A stretch of DNA of 50,808 nucleotides from Azospirillum brasilense (GTDB taxonomy: Bacteria; Pseudomonadota; Alphaproteobacteria; Azospirillales; Azospirillaceae), in contig NZ_QOKV01000033.1 of NCBI RefSeq assembly GCF_008365405.1, positions 1 to 50,808 of the forward strand, in the 5' to 3' direction. Below are positions 50,803-50,808 of this stretch, in pieces. The notes under the pieces were generated by a model. That model did no database searches. It saw only the letters and a program-made list of their open reading frames with translations, and was not told the origin of the DNA. Each line of letters begins with the position of its first letter. Position 1 is the first letter of the stretch. The position numbers and the translations under genes are program-made.

Positions 50803-50808
50803 TGTCAA
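50803..50808 (-). promoter_or_regulatory. Probable -35 element of the tRNA-fMet promoter
   Basis: Reading leftward the window's last six bases are TTGACA, a perfect -35 hexamer about 35 bases before the tRNA 5' end. With a 17-base spacer the -10 would be TCTTCC, which is poor, so the element is suggestive only. Confidence 0.45.

Overview
The window reads as a GC-rich alphaproteobacterium, most likely Azospirillum or a close Rhodospirillales relative. The evidence is GC-rich third positions throughout, alphaproteobacterial-type protein families (a BCAM0308-like zinc protein, a dehydratase resembling Azospirillum L-2-keto-3-deoxyarabonate dehydratase, tandem universal stress proteins beside hsp20) and an initiator tRNA with the A29-U41 variant I associate with alphaproteobacteria. 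No database search was possible; family names are from recognition of the sequence.

Region 1 (1-16.3 kb): stress, low-oxygen and repair genes. A fragment of an IS5-type transposase at the left edge is followed by an HWE/HisKA_2 histidine kinase and a small helical protein. A rightward set then runs usp, usp, an APH-like kinase, an exported protein and an acyl-CoA ligase (2.4-7.5 kb). It meets head-on a leftward set of hsp20, a BCAM0308-like zinc protein, nicotinate phosphoribosyltransferase, a small DUF2188-like protein and PRPP synthetase (11.4-7.5 kb). Three FNR/FixK-like dyads with a CCAG/CTGG centre (1776, 2324, 11478) sit in front of these sets, suggesting one oxygen-responsive regulon. 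An Mfd-type translocase and a two-TM potassium channel with a TrkA-N domain follow.

Region 2 (16.4-28.8 kb): the most interesting part. Eleven genes diverge from a 312-bp promoter region. Leftward, mostly coupled by 4-bp overlaps: inositol-3-phosphate synthase, histidine phosphatase, methyltransferase, a glycoside-hydrolase-like TIM barrel that looks circularly permuted, and a phosphoribosyltransferase/kinase-like fusion. Rightward: NAD-dependent epimerase, B12-binding-type radical SAM enzyme, a GT4 glycosyltransferase and three consecutive CgeB-type glycosyltransferases. I infer a pathway for an unknown glycosylated, methylated and possibly inositol-containing molecule.

Region 3 (28.9-33.3 kb): a DUF1003 membrane protein, a gene-poor stretch with a perfect 22-bp inverted repeat, an orphan ParD-like antitoxin and an overlapping four-PAS hybrid histidine kinase.

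Region 4 (33.5-50.0 kb): a catabolic block, possibly acquired. It carries an Ldh-family oxidoreductase, a TctABC transporter, a GntR/FCD regulator with two winged helices, a UxaA/GarD-type dehydratase, a keto-deoxy-sugar-acid dehydratase, an AroE-like protein without the shikimate serines, a DegT aminotransferase, a ketoglutarate-semialdehyde-type dehydrogenase, a polar amino acid ABC transporter and an M81 (MlrC) metallopeptidase. A shared AT-rich motif precedes tctC, lies between the two divergent sugar-acid operons and precedes the ABC operon, consistent with control by one regulator. The block ends at a decayed IS3 (IS407-like) element abutting the terminator of an initiator tRNA-fMet at the right edge.
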